NCBI RefSeq assembly: GCF_001427665.1
Contig: NZ_LMHC01000023.1
Span: 47,012 to 111,011, forward strand
Source: Caulobacter sp. Root655
Lineage (GTDB): Bacteria; Pseudomonadota; Alphaproteobacteria; Caulobacterales; Caulobacteraceae
DNA length: 64,000 nucleotides
Reading direction: 5' to 3'
Shown here: one piece after another, positions 45,960 to 54,211 of the stretch
Layout of the letters: every line of letters begins with the position of its first letter
Numbering within the stretch: the stretch's first letter is position 1
Notes under the pieces: model-generated
The model's input: only the letters and a program-made list of their open reading frames with translations
What the model was told of the DNA's origin: nothing
The model's database searches: none
Program-made: the position numbers and the translations under genes

Positions 45960-46830
45960 TAGGTGGTAGATATAGGTGAGCGAACAGCCCGAAGCATTAA
46001 CAAGTAGTTAACGCAAACACCCAAAAAGGGGCAATGATACCGATATCATTTACCGATATCAGCCAATTTTCAGTGAAACTGTATTATATATTTACTATCA
46101 TTGGAGTATATTTCAGGAAATCATTCCAATATATTCAAATACGCCACAGCCACAACTTTTTTCCAAGGATAAATGGGCCCCTCGGCCCCAGAGAAGAGGT
46201 CGTTGGGAGAACATTTCCGCGCAACTGAAATGAACATTTCTCGCAAATTGCAAACCCCAAGGCCGTCGGCAAGCTGAGCCATTTTTGTAAAAGCGGCAGT
46301 TGGATTTATAATATAATATGACCACATACAAAATATACATGCCACGTATCGAGATATAACAGTACACGACGCCATACTTTACATTTCAATATTTCTAAAT
46401 TGCTCAATATACATGATCTTTTGAACATCACTTACAATCATACATCACGTTTAATTGAAATTATGCCCAAAACTTTAGATATATCATCTTACGAGTCACA
46501 ATTAACCAGTCCAATGTGGTTAATAACCTGCTCCCGCAACCAAAAATATCCAGACCTGAGCGGAAATGTAAAGTTTTACATACATTTTGCGCCCGCCATA
46601 CGGGTATACCTCGAACGAATATGCGATATTTGTTGTAAAATTTGAACTTGCAGAAAGATATGTGACAATAATATTGAATACCGTAGGTCACAAATCTGTT
46701 TTTGTATAGAATTTTGAAATTTCAACACTGAATGACCTAAATCAATTGCCGATAAACTCGACACCCCAGAAATTTCTCGATCAGGGTCTTTTTGAACGCA
46801 GAATCCGACCGCCCCACCAGTCATCAGCGT
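45960..46830. other. AT-rich, apparently gene-free stretch
   Basis: About 870 bases of strongly AT-rich DNA in an otherwise GC-rich window, upstream of the adhesin operon. Short open frames occur on both strands but none has a convincing ribosome site, codon use or recognisable motif. It may be a foreign remnant or a silenced regulatory region; AT-rich DNA is bound by H-NS-like or GapR-type proteins in other bacteria. From 46830 to 47107 the sequence returns to normal composition, also without a gene. Confidence 0.7.
46038..46061. promoter_or_regulatory. Paired direct repeat, possible operator of the adhesin operon
   Basis: TACCGATATCA occurs twice (46038-46048 and 46051-46061) with two bases between, a 13-base period. 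Each copy contains the palindrome GATATC, and the first also belongs to an inverted repeat TGATA/TATCA. It lies about 150 bases upstream of the first adhesin-operon gene. Spacing near one helical turn suggests tandem regulator sites; the protein is unknown. Confidence 0.4.
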
Positions 46831-47107
46831 GAAGTCGGAAGAATCGACGAGGACGACGCGTTGTGTGGAGCAAGCGAATCCGCCCGCCTCAATTCAGAAT
46901 CCAAGTCTCTCGCGCGATCTGGTCGCCACCGCCAGGGCGTCGGTCCGATCATTTCAGCCGCCATGGGTGGGCGCCATCGACAACGCTAGCTGTTCTTCGT
47001 GGCGGCCAAGCCGCTCGTGACGGGCTTCGAATTTCACATCATCCAGAGCGGGTCGAAATCGACATGCCCGACGCGCGACCGCGGAATTTGACCGGCGTCG
47101 CCGCATC

Positions 47108-47770
47108 TCAATGCGCGTGGTCATGGCCTGCATGCCGACGACGCCAGTTCAGAACGTGGGCCGTGGCCAGGACGACGCCGCCGACCACCGTCAGCGGACG
47201 CTCCCAGGCGACCAACGGCATCCCAAGAGCGCCGGCCAGCATGAGGCCAAGACCCAGCGCCGCGAGAGCGACGAGGGGCCAGGCGTGGGGGCGACGCGCG
47301 CGCCAGTCCATGAACGCCAGCAGGGCGATCGGCGCGGCCACGCAGACGAACACCACATGCACCCACTCCGCATGGACCCAGACGCCGACGAATGGCAGGG
47401 CGAGCGCCAGCACGGGCAGCGCCAGGCAGTGGGCCAGGCACAGGGCCGACAGGCTGATCGCCGAGGCGTCCAGAGCGCGCGCCAGGGTCGCTTTCATCGC
47501 GAGTTTCCCATCCGATTGAAGAGCGTCACCCACCGCCCCGTCGGCGGCCGCCCGGCCCAGCGCCATCCAGGTGCGCGAGGCTTCCCGGTGGGCCCGTCCG
47601 TGCGCCTCGATCGCGACCCAGGCCTGGAACGCCCCCTGCTCTCGCGGCGCAAGGCCGCGCGAATCCCGGCGGACGATCCAATAGGCGGCGACCGCGGCTG
47701 GATCCATGCGCCGAACTCGACTCCAGTTGAACATCCAGGTGGCTCCCTCGCCTCGCCTCGCCAGGGTCAT
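47108..47770 (-). CDS. FecR N-domain / MerC membrane-domain fusion protein
   Basis: 220 residues. Residues about 22-75 resemble the cytoplasmic N-domain of FecR anti-sigma factors (DUF4880): AAYWIVRRDSRGLAPREQGAFQAWV then HREASRTWMALG. From about residue 90 a MerC-type four-helix membrane domain follows with its paired cysteines (LCLAHCLALP). A His-rich tail HAGHDHAH ends the protein, suggesting metal contact. FecR N-domains touch ECF sigma factors; MerC proteins bind or move thiophilic metals. Start at ATG 47770, which overlaps the stop of the small upstream gene (ATGA). An ATG inside (MKATLARALD) marks where a plain MerC would begin. Third gene of a Zur-like-controlled unit; no ECF sigma gene is in view. 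Confidence 0.8.
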   Translation of the reverse strand: MTLARRGEGATWMFNWSRVRRMDPAAVAAYWIVRRDSRGLAPREQGAFQAWVAIEAHGRAHREASRTWMALGRAAADGAVGDALQSDGKLAMKATLARALDASAISLSALCLAHCLALPVLALALPFVGVWVHAEWVHVVFVCVAAPIALLAFMDWRARRPHAWPLVALAALGLGLMLAGALGMPLVAWERPLTVVGGVVLATAHVLNWRRRHAGHDHAH

Positions 47771-47964
47771 GGCGGCTCGCAAAAATAGATCCGCCTGGGC
47801 TCGTCCCCAGCCTCGCCCGCGCCCAAGGCTTGCGGCGGCGCGAAGCGATAGAGGACCAACAGCCAGTCGGCTTCTTCCAGGCTGATCCCCAGGATCGCGG
47901 CCACCCAGTTCGGGGTCGGCTCCTCGTCGTCGAGCGGCGGGCCGGCGTTGCCGCCTAGCCCCAC
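47767..47964 (-). CDS. Small conserved-looking ORF between the GTPase and the MerC fusion
   Basis: 65 residues, GTG 47964 overlapping the end of the COG0523 GTPase gene by 10 bases and ending in an ATGA overlap with the MerC fusion. Sequence is acidic then amphipathic ([36 protein letters not shown]). No family recognised. The double overlap and non-random composition make it a likely translated link in the operon, perhaps a small zinc-stress protein; the function is unknown. Confidence 0.5.
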   Translation of the reverse strand: MGLGGNAGPPLDDEEPTPNWVAAILGISLEEADWLLVLYRFAPPQALGAGEAGDEPRRIYFCEPP

Positions 47965-49181
47965 GACGGGAACGGATCGGGCAGCTTGGCCCAGGCCTTG
48001 GGCCCGAAGCCGAACTGCAGGTCCGACAGCAGGCAGTCGTCGAAGCCCTTGGTCAGCGCCGCCTGGTCCATGTCCTGGCCGATCAGCACGATCTCCTGCC
48101 GCCGGTCGCCATGCGGCGCTTTCCAGACCTTCATGATGGTGTCCAGCCAGGCCGGATCGTCTGGCCACTGGTCGCGCGGCGCGGTCGCCCACCAGCGGCC
48201 ATGCGGGCCGTGCTGGGTGACGGCGCCGGCCTGGCTCCAGCCGCCGACCCGGTCGGGCCGGGTCGCCAACCAGAAAAAGCCCTTGGACCGCAGGACGCCC
48301 GGCCATTCGCGCTCCAGCCAGGCCTTCAGCTTCGCCGGATGGAAGGGCTTGGCGGCGCGGTAGACAAAGTGGCCGATGCCGTATTCCTCGGTCTCGGGCA
48401 GGACCTCGCCCATCAGCGCCTTCTGCCAGCCGGCCGCGCCCTCGGCGCGCTCGTAGCTGAACAGCCGGGTGTCGAGCACGGCGTCCAGGGCCACCGCTCC
48501 GCGTTCCGAGACCACGATCCGGGCGTCCGGGTTGAAGGCGGCGATGATCCCGCGCAGTCGCCCCAGGTCCGAGGCCGAGACCAGGTCGGCCTTGTTCAGC
48601 ACGACGACGTCGGCGAACTCGATCTGTTCGACCAGCAGGTCGACCACGGTGCGCGCGTCGCCGTCGCCCGCCGTCTCGCCGCGGTCGGACAGCCGGTCGC
48701 GCGAGCCGTAGTCGCGCGGGAAGTTGAAGGCATCGACCACGGTGACCATGGTGTCCAGCCGCGCGACGTCCGCCAGGCTGGCCCCGGCCTCGTCGCGGAA
48801 ATCGAAGGTGGCGGCCACCGGCATCGGCTCGGAGACGCCGGTCGACTCGATCAGCAGGTAGTCGAAGCGCCGCTCGGCCGCCAACCGCCGCACCTCCTGC
48901 AGCAGGTCGTCGCGCAGGGTGCAGCAGATGCAGCCATTGGACATCTCGACCAACGCCTCGTCGGTGCGTGACAGACCCGCCCCGCCCTCGGCGACCAGGG
49001 CGGCGTCGATATTGACCTCGCTCATGTCGTTGACGATCACCGCGACCCGCTTGCCCTCGCGGTTGCCCAGCACGTGGTTGAGCAGGGTGGTCTTGCCCGC
49101 GCCGAGGAAGCCCGAGAGCACGGTGACCGGCAGGCGGCGGTCGATGCGGCCGGCCGGAGGCGTTGAGGAGGTCGAGGTCAT
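47955..49181 (-). CDS. COG0523/CobW-family GTPase, likely zinc chaperone (ZigA/YeiR type)
   Basis: 408 residues. Walker [16 protein letters not shown], the metal-binding motif [13 protein letters not shown], '[11 protein letters not shown]', NKADLV and a C-terminal CobW_C domain with 'FFWLATRPD'. G3E GTPases with CxCC hand metal to client enzymes; those under Zur work in zinc starvation. Two Zur-like palindromes lie directly upstream. ATG 49181 is chosen because the longer frame before it runs through those sites and out of family homology. First gene of the GTPase / 65-residue ORF / FecR-MerC unit. Confidence 0.92.
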   Translation of the reverse strand: MTSTSSTPPAGRIDRRLPVTVLSGFLGAGKTTLLNHVLGNREGKRVAVIVNDMSEVNIDAALVAEGGAGLSRTDEALVEMSNGCICCTLRDDLLQEVRRLAAERRFDYLLIESTGVSEPMPVAATFDFRDEAGASLADVARLDTMVTVVDAFNFPRDYGSRDRLSDRGETAGDGDARTVVDLLVEQIEFADVVVLNKADLVSASDLGRLRGIIAAFNPDARIVVSERGAVALDAVLDTRLFSYERAEGAAGWQKALMGEVLPETEEYGIGHFVYRAAKPFHPAKLKAWLEREWPGVLRSKGFFWLATRPDRVGGWSQAGAVTQHGPHGRWWATAPRDQWPDDPAWLDTIMKVWKAPHGDRRQEIVLIGQDMDQAALTKGFDDCLLSDLQFGFGPKAWAKLPDPFPSWG

Positions 49182-49195
49182 GGCGAACCTATCAA

Positions 49196-49212
49196 GTGTT
49201 ATAATATAACAC
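49196..49212. promoter_or_regulatory. Zur-like box 1 before the COG0523 GTPase
   Basis: GTGTTATAATATAACAC is a perfect 8+1+8 palindrome starting 15 bases before the GTPase start. It fits the GTTATa-n-tATAAC type of site I recall for alphaproteobacterial Zur. Binding here would block transcription when zinc is plentiful. Confidence 0.8.
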
Positions 49213-49246
49213 CAATAGGCGAGGCGCCGAAAGGGTGCAAGCGCTA

Positions 49247-49263
49247 TTGTTATAACATAACAC
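49247..49263. promoter_or_regulatory. Zur-like box 2
   Basis: TTGTTATAACATAACAC differs from box 1 in two positions and lies 51 bases from it, still upstream of the GTPase. It may strengthen repression, or it may once have controlled a gene on the plus strand whose remnant follows. Confidence 0.7.
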
Positions 49264-49317
49264 TCGTGCTTAAACGACATGGTCCCGCCGCGAGAATCCT
49301 CGATGCTCCCCCCCTCA

Positions 49318-49450
49318 TCGACCGCCGCCAGTTGCTGGTTTTCGGCGGCGGCGCGCTTCTCGCGGCGGGCGCTCCGGCTGGCCATGGACGGACCGATCGC
49401 GGCGCGAACGCCCTTCACCCTGGGCGTGGCCAGCGGCGACCCGCGCCCAC
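49318..49450 (+). pseudogene. Relic of a PhoD-type alkaline phosphatase start
   Basis: One frame gives [20 protein letters not shown], a twin-arginine signal as at the start of PhoD enzymes. A shifted frame then gives [13 protein letters not shown], the first conserved motif of mature PhoD ('[10 protein letters not shown]'). The two parts are out of frame and the rest of the enzyme is missing. A broken, truncated gene start is the simplest reading. Confidence 0.55.
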
Positions 49451-49625
49451 TGGGAGCTGGGCTGGTTCTTGGCCTATCGGTCTCGCCAGCCGATTTCCTC
49501 AAGCGCCAGGCAGCGGACCAGCGATGCCGGGCCCCACGGTCGCATCGTGCTCCTGGAACACGGCGAGACCGCCTGGACGCAGCAGGCCTCTTGGGGAAGG
49601 GATGGTCATAGGGCGAGCGAGGCGG

Positions 49626-51602
49626 TCAGGCCCCCGGCGCGCCGCGCAAGCTGTTGTTGGTCCGATCGCGATCGGGCGTGCGATGATCCGGATCGATCAC
49701 CGCCTCGACCACCGGCGAGGTCGTATCGACGGCGAAGACGTGCGATCCCGACTGCATCCAGGTCTCCACCGGGACGCGGATGTCGCGATGACCGCCATCC
49801 TGGAACATCACCCGCAGGGTGGCCGGCAGCACCAGCTGCCCCCGGTTCTCGACCGTGACCTTGGCCCCCTTGGCCAGGTCGGCGTCCTGGGCGATGCCGG
49901 CCACGTCCATGTCGAGCGTCCAATTGTTCAGGTACCAGCCGCGCCAGAACCAGCTCAGATCCTCGCCGCCGGCGCTCTCCATGGCCCGGAAAAAGTCGCT
50001 GGGCTTGGGGTGCTTGAACGCCCAATCGGCGATGAACTTACGGAACGCCGGATCGAAGCGCTCGGGCCCCAGGATGTCCTCGCGTAGCAGGGTCAGACCG
50101 AACGCCGATTTGAAATAGGTGATCGGGTGGCGGTACTTTTCCCGGACGGTGTCGGCCCGAGACAGGATCGGCGGAGCGGCGGCGTCCTCGAGGATGGCGG
50201 CGATCTGGTCGGCCGGCGCCCCGGGACCCGGAGCATATTCGGAATCGCGCTTGGGACCGTAGACCCCGCCGCCGAAGGCGTCGGACTCATAGACGTCGAT
50301 GAAGGTGTTGAAGCCCTCGTCCATCCAGGCGTCGCGCCGTTCGTCAAAGCCGACGATCATCGGAAACCAGGTGTGGCCGATCTCGTGGGCGGTGATCCAG
50401 AACAGGTCCTTGCCCTTGTCGTCGACGCCGTCGAACACGATGCCGGGATATTCCATGCCCGTGGCCGGCCCGGCGACATTGATCGCGTTGGGGTAGGGAT
50501 AGGGGTACCAGCGGGTCGAGAACTGCTCGACCGCATGCTTGAGATATTCCGTCGACCGGCTCCAGGCCCCCTCGCCGACGCTCTCGACCGGATAGACCGA
50601 CTGGGCCAGGGCGGTCTTGCCGCCAGGCAGGTTGATGCGCGCGGCGTCCCAGACGAAGACCTTCGAGGCGGTGAAGGCCACGTCGCGGGTATCGTCCATG
50701 TGGAAGCGCCAGGTCTTGGTTCCGGTCGCGGCGGACGAAGCGACGGCCTCCTCGGGCGGACGGATCAGCACCGTCTGGTCGCTGGCCCGCGCCTTGGCCA
50801 GGCGGGCCTGCTGCTCGGCGGAGAGCACGTCCTTGGGGTTGGTCAGGGCGCCCGAGCCAGCGACGATCATGTCGGCGGGCACGGTGACAGCGTAGTCGAA
50901 GCTGCCGTAGTCGAGGTAAAACTCGTTGGCGAGGTAGGGCAGCGTGTCCCAGCCGCGCACGTCGTCATAGACGGCCATGCGCGGATACCACTGGGCGATG
51001 TCGAAGATGTCGCCCTTGTCCGAAGGCCCCCAGGCGGTGCGGCCGCCAAACGCGCCCGGCACGGCGTAGTGGTAACGGATCGTCAACTTGACCTGACCGC
51101 CGCCGCCCTTCAGCGCCGCCGGCAGGGTCACGCGCATGCGGGTGTCGTCGACCAGGAAGGGCGCCGCGGCGGTCTTGCCGACCTGCTCGACCTCGACGGC
51201 CTCGATCGCATAGCCGTCGGTGAATTCCTTGCGCGGCCGACCGCCCAGAGCGCCAGCCCGGGAATCCCTGCGATAGACGTTCTGGTCGAGCTGCAGCCAC
51301 AGGCTGCCCAGCGCGTCAGGGCTGTTGTTGGCGTAGGTGATCGTCACCGTCGCCGACAGGGTCTTGGCCGCCGGGTCGAGCCGCGCGTCGATGCGGTAGT
51401 CGGCGCGGTTCTGCCAATAGCCGGCTCCCGGCGCGCCCGCTCCGTTGCGCACGCCGCTGGCGGGCGCCGGCAGGGTCAGGGGCGCGAAGGTCTTCAGCGG
51501 CGCGTAGTCGTTGGGCGGGAAAACCGGCGCCGCGGTCTGGGCGAGAGCGAGCGGGGCGGCCAGCAGGCTCCCCGCCAGAGCCAGGATCGAGACCCGGATC
51601 AT
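49626..51602 (-). CDS. Exported M1-family zinc aminopeptidase
   Basis: 658 residues. Signal peptide (SILALAGSLLAAPLALAQ). The catalytic core has HEIGHTWFP (the HEXXH zinc helix) and the second glutamate in DAWMDEGFNTFID. An N-terminal beta domain ('YRIDARLDPAAKTLSATVTITYANN' in parts) precedes it and the C-terminal part is beta-rich. It should trim amino acids from peptides in the periplasm. Its start overlaps the stop of the S46 peptidase gene (ATGA), so the two exopeptidases work as a pair in peptide scavenging. It lies inside the zinc-linked island but has no Zur box of its own. Confidence 0.93.
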   Translation of the reverse strand: MIRVSILALAGSLLAAPLALAQTAAPVFPPNDYAPLKTFAPLTLPAPASGVRNGAGAPGAGYWQNRADYRIDARLDPAAKTLSATVTITYANNSPDALGSLWLQLDQNVYRRDSRAGALGGRPRKEFTDGYAIEAVEVEQVGKTAAAPFLVDDTRMRVTLPAALKGGGGQVKLTIRYHYAVPGAFGGRTAWGPSDKGDIFDIAQWYPRMAVYDDVRGWDTLPYLANEFYLDYGSFDYAVTVPADMIVAGSGALTNPKDVLSAEQQARLAKARASDQTVLIRPPEEAVASSAATGTKTWRFHMDDTRDVAFTASKVFVWDAARINLPGGKTALAQSVYPVESVGEGAWSRSTEYLKHAVEQFSTRWYPYPYPNAINVAGPATGMEYPGIVFDGVDDKGKDLFWITAHEIGHTWFPMIVGFDERRDAWMDEGFNTFIDVYESDAFGGGVYGPKRDSEYAPGPGAPADQIAAILEDAAAPPILSRADTVREKYRHPITYFKSAFGLTLLREDILGPERFDPAFRKFIADWAFKHPKPSDFFRAMESAGGEDLSWFWRGWYLNNWTLDMDVAGIAQDADLAKGAKVTVENRGQLVLPATLRVMFQDGGHRDIRVPVETWMQSGSHVFAVDTTSPVVEAVIDPDHRTPDRDRTNNSLRGAPGA

Positions 51603-53692
51603 CGACGCGTCCCGGTCTTGACGCCGCCCCGCAGCAGCTCGTCCACCAGCGCCTTCTGGCCATAGACCTGCAGGAAGGCCTCGGTCGCCCCGGCCGTCGA
51701 GGTCACCACCGTGCGGTTGATGGTCCCGTCATAGGCGAAGGCCCCGCCCAGCGAGTGGATGTTGCCGTCGAAGGCCGCGCCGATCACCTCGCCCCTGGCG
51801 TTCAGCACTGGCGAGCCGGAATTGCCGCCGATGATGTCGTTGGTCGTGACGAAGTCGAACACCGTGTCGTCCTTCAGCTTGTCCTGGGCGGCGAGCCAGC
51901 GCGGCGCCAGGGCGAACGGCTCCTGGCCCGTGGCGCGCGTCCACAGACCCTTGAACACCGTGGTCGGAGAAATGGTCTGGCCGCGATAGGTCCAGCCGGC
52001 GACCTTGCCGTAGGACAGGCGCGGCGAGAAGGTGGCGTCCGGATAGATCTTGTCGCCATAGACGGCGAAGCGGGCGGCGGCGATCTTCTGGGCGGCCTGA
52101 CCGCTGGGGCCGGTGACCTTCTCCTCATAGGCCTTGCGGGCCTGGCGCGCGGCCGCGTCGGTGGCCAGGACGTACTGGATCAGCGGATCCTTGGAGGCCT
52201 GGATGGCCGGCAGGCCGCCGTCCCACAGCGCCTTGCGCACGGCCGGGTCAGCCAGGCTGGAAGCGGCCAGGCGTGCGGCGATGGTCTCGGGCGACTCCTT
52301 GCCCAGCAAACCCTGGGTCTGGGATGCGTCGGCGGTCAGCACCTCGCGCACCTTCAGTAGCCAGAACTCGATCTGCATCTGGTTGAGGATCGGATCGATC
52401 GGCTTGGCGTCGAGCACTTCCTTTTCCAGCAGCGACAGGCGGGCGTCGGCATATTCGGGCAGGCGTTCGGGATTGGGCTTGGCGCGCTCCTGCGCCGCGC
52501 GCACCAGGTCGACGGCGTAGCCGTACAGCGGCGAGAAGAAGCCGGCCCGTCCCTCGAGCAGGACATAGGGCGCATAGAGGCCGGCTCGGTCGAGCTGGAC
52601 CTTGGCGATGGCGCTCCACGGATCGCCGATCCTGGTCGCCAGGGCCGGATCGGCCGCGACCCTGGCCTTCAGCGCGGCGTCGGCCTGGCGCTTGCCGGCC
52701 AGGAAGCCGGGCTCCGACAGCGCCTGCATCTGGCCGACATAGACCTTGTAGCTGTTCTCGATGCCGAACAGCTCGTGGCTGGCCACCCGCTGCTGCTCGG
52801 GCCCGCGCTTGCCGAACTCGATCAGACGGCCGCGCAGCTCGGCCAACTGGGTCAGGGTCATCGGCATCGAGACGTCGCGCAGGAAGTCCAGCTGGTCGGC
52901 GGTCAGCAGGCGGCTGGTGGAGCCGGGATTGCCGGCCACGAAGGTCGGTTCGCCCTCCTTGGGCGGTGCGGGATTCCACACCAGGTGCCCCGGCGTGGCG
53001 ACCGGCTTGCCGTTCTCGTAGAGGCGCACGAACGACATATCGAGGTCATAGCGCGGGAAGTTGAAGTTGTCCGGGTCGCCGCCGAAGAAGGCCGTCTGCA
53101 GCTCGGGCGCGAACGCCAGGCGCACGTCGGCGTACTTCTTGAAGGTGTAGAGCTTGTACTGGCCGTCCTGGTAGAGGTTGACCACCTGGCAGGTCTGGAC
53201 CGCCTCCTTGCCCACGCAGTTGGATTTTTCGATATCGGCGATGGCGGCGTTGCGGGCCTTGATGAACTCCGCGCCCGTCTTGCCGGCGGCGGTCTGGCGC
53301 ACCGGGTCGGTGACGTCCTTGATCGACAGCAGCACCTCGGCCTGCATGCCCGGGCACTGGCGCTCCTCGCGGCCGTCGGTGGTCAGGAAACCGGTCTTGA
53401 GGTGATCGCTGGTCGCCGTCGACAGGTCCTGGGCGCAGTCGGCCACGCAGTGGTGATTGGTCAGGACCAGGCCTTGGCCCGAGACGATCGAGGCTGAGCA
53501 GCCGGTCGACAGCCGCACGGCGTTGGCCTGCACGTGATCGAGCCAGCGCTTGTCGATGGTCACGCCATAGGTCGCCTTGACCGCGGCGGCCGGGAAGTTG
53601 TCGAAGGTCCACATGCCCTCGTCGGCCTGGGCGGCTCCCGCGCCAAGGGCCAGCAGGCAGGCGGCGCTGGCGCCGGTCAGCAGATCGCGCAT
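51599..53692 (-). CDS. S46-family dipeptidyl-peptidase (DPP7/DPP11-like), exported
   Basis: 697 residues. Signal peptide ends at GAAQA. A chymotrypsin-like split catalytic unit: STGCSASIVSGQGLVLTNHHC holds the catalytic His (in LTNHHC), a GGDPDNFNFPRYDLD segment holds the Asp, and NDIIGGNSGSPV holds the nucleophile Ser. These enzymes release dipeptides from the N-terminus of oligopeptides. ATG 53692 is preferred, with GAGGA eight bases upstream; an ATG at 53707 has no site. Followed by the overlapping M1 gene. Confidence 0.94.
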   Translation of the reverse strand: MRDLLTGASAACLLALGAGAAQADEGMWTFDNFPAAAVKATYGVTIDKRWLDHVQANAVRLSTGCSASIVSGQGLVLTNHHCVADCAQDLSTATSDHLKTGFLTTDGREERQCPGMQAEVLLSIKDVTDPVRQTAAGKTGAEFIKARNAAIADIEKSNCVGKEAVQTCQVVNLYQDGQYKLYTFKKYADVRLAFAPELQTAFFGGDPDNFNFPRYDLDMSFVRLYENGKPVATPGHLVWNPAPPKEGEPTFVAGNPGSTSRLLTADQLDFLRDVSMPMTLTQLAELRGRLIEFGKRGPEQQRVASHELFGIENSYKVYVGQMQALSEPGFLAGKRQADAALKARVAADPALATRIGDPWSAIAKVQLDRAGLYAPYVLLEGRAGFFSPLYGYAVDLVRAAQERAKPNPERLPEYADARLSLLEKEVLDAKPIDPILNQMQIEFWLLKVREVLTADASQTQGLLGKESPETIAARLAASSLADPAVRKALWDGGLPAIQASKDPLIQYVLATDAAARQARKAYEEKVTGPSGQAAQKIAAARFAVYGDKIYPDATFSPRLSYGKVAGWTYRGQTISPTTVFKGLWTRATGQEPFALAPRWLAAQDKLKDDTVFDFVTTNDIIGGNSGSPVLNARGEVIGAAFDGNIHSLGGAFAYDGTINRTVVTSTAGATEAFLQVYGQKALVDELLRGGVKTGTRR

Positions 53693-53717
53693 CTTCAAAG
53701 TCCTCATGGCGGGCGGC

Positions 53718-54146
53718 TCAGCCGCCCCGGTCGAGGCGGAAGAACAGATCCTTCTCGCCGTTGTTGGTCAGAGCCATGCGGCCCGAAAGGGGGATCAGGC
53801 CCGCGGTCAGCTTGACGCCCGAGCGGCTGACCACCTCGACCACTTCCGGTGCGGCCGGCTCGGCGTCGACGTCGCGCCCCGCCTGGATTTCGACCTGAGC
53901 GTGGGCGTCCATGGCCAGGAGCAAGCGCCCCGACGCCTTCAGGGTCATGTTGTGGGAGTTGGAGAGCCATTCGTGGATCTGTGGGCGCGAGACGCCCAAG
54001 GCCGCGGCCAGGTCGGCCTGACGAAGACCTTCGGTCGCCTTGAGGTGCTCGAAACGCGCGACGACGCCACGCCACATCGCCGCCTGGGCCCGGGCGACGG
54101 CCAGGGCCTGCTCCTCAAGACCGAAATGCCGCAACCGCTGTCCCAA
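53718..54146 (-). CDS. XRE-like helix-turn-helix protein
   Basis: 142 residues. A helix-turn-helix lies at about 40-70 (GLRQADLAAALGVSRPQIHEWL), followed by a short linker and a strand-rich C-terminal region of unknown type (about 90-140, 'LTAGLIPLSGRMALTNNGEKDLFFRLDR'). The start is TTG 54146 with GGAG seven bases upstream; no ATG fits. It sits between znuD and the S46/M1 pair and ends 25 bases before the S46 start, so it may regulate or be co-transcribed with the peptidases. Confidence 0.7.
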   Translation of the reverse strand: MGQRLRHFGLEEQALAVARAQAAMWRGVVARFEHLKATEGLRQADLAAALGVSRPQIHEWLSNSHNMTLKASGRLLLAMDAHAQVEIQAGRDVDAEPAAPEVVEVVSRSGVKLTAGLIPLSGRMALTNNGEKDLFFRLDRGG

Positions 54147-54167
54147 TCGAGGGCTCCGTCACCAAAC

Positions 54168-54207
54168 ACGGCGTCACGGGGCTGACGCGCCCGCCCCGTG
54201 ACGCCGT
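54168..54207 (-). terminator. Large hairpin after znuD
   Basis: A perfect 15-bp stem (ACGGCGTCACGGGGC and GCCCCGTGACGCCGT) with a 10-base loop lies five bases past the znuD stop codon. On the minus strand it is followed by GTTTGG only, so termination would rely on the stem; it could also partly insulate the downstream HTH gene from zinc control. Confidence 0.6.
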
Positions 54208-54211
54208 CTCG

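Noticed and set aside
46400..46645. 81-residue AT-rich open frame in the gene desert
   Set aside because: No ribosome site, no recognisable motif, and similar random frames lie on both strands.
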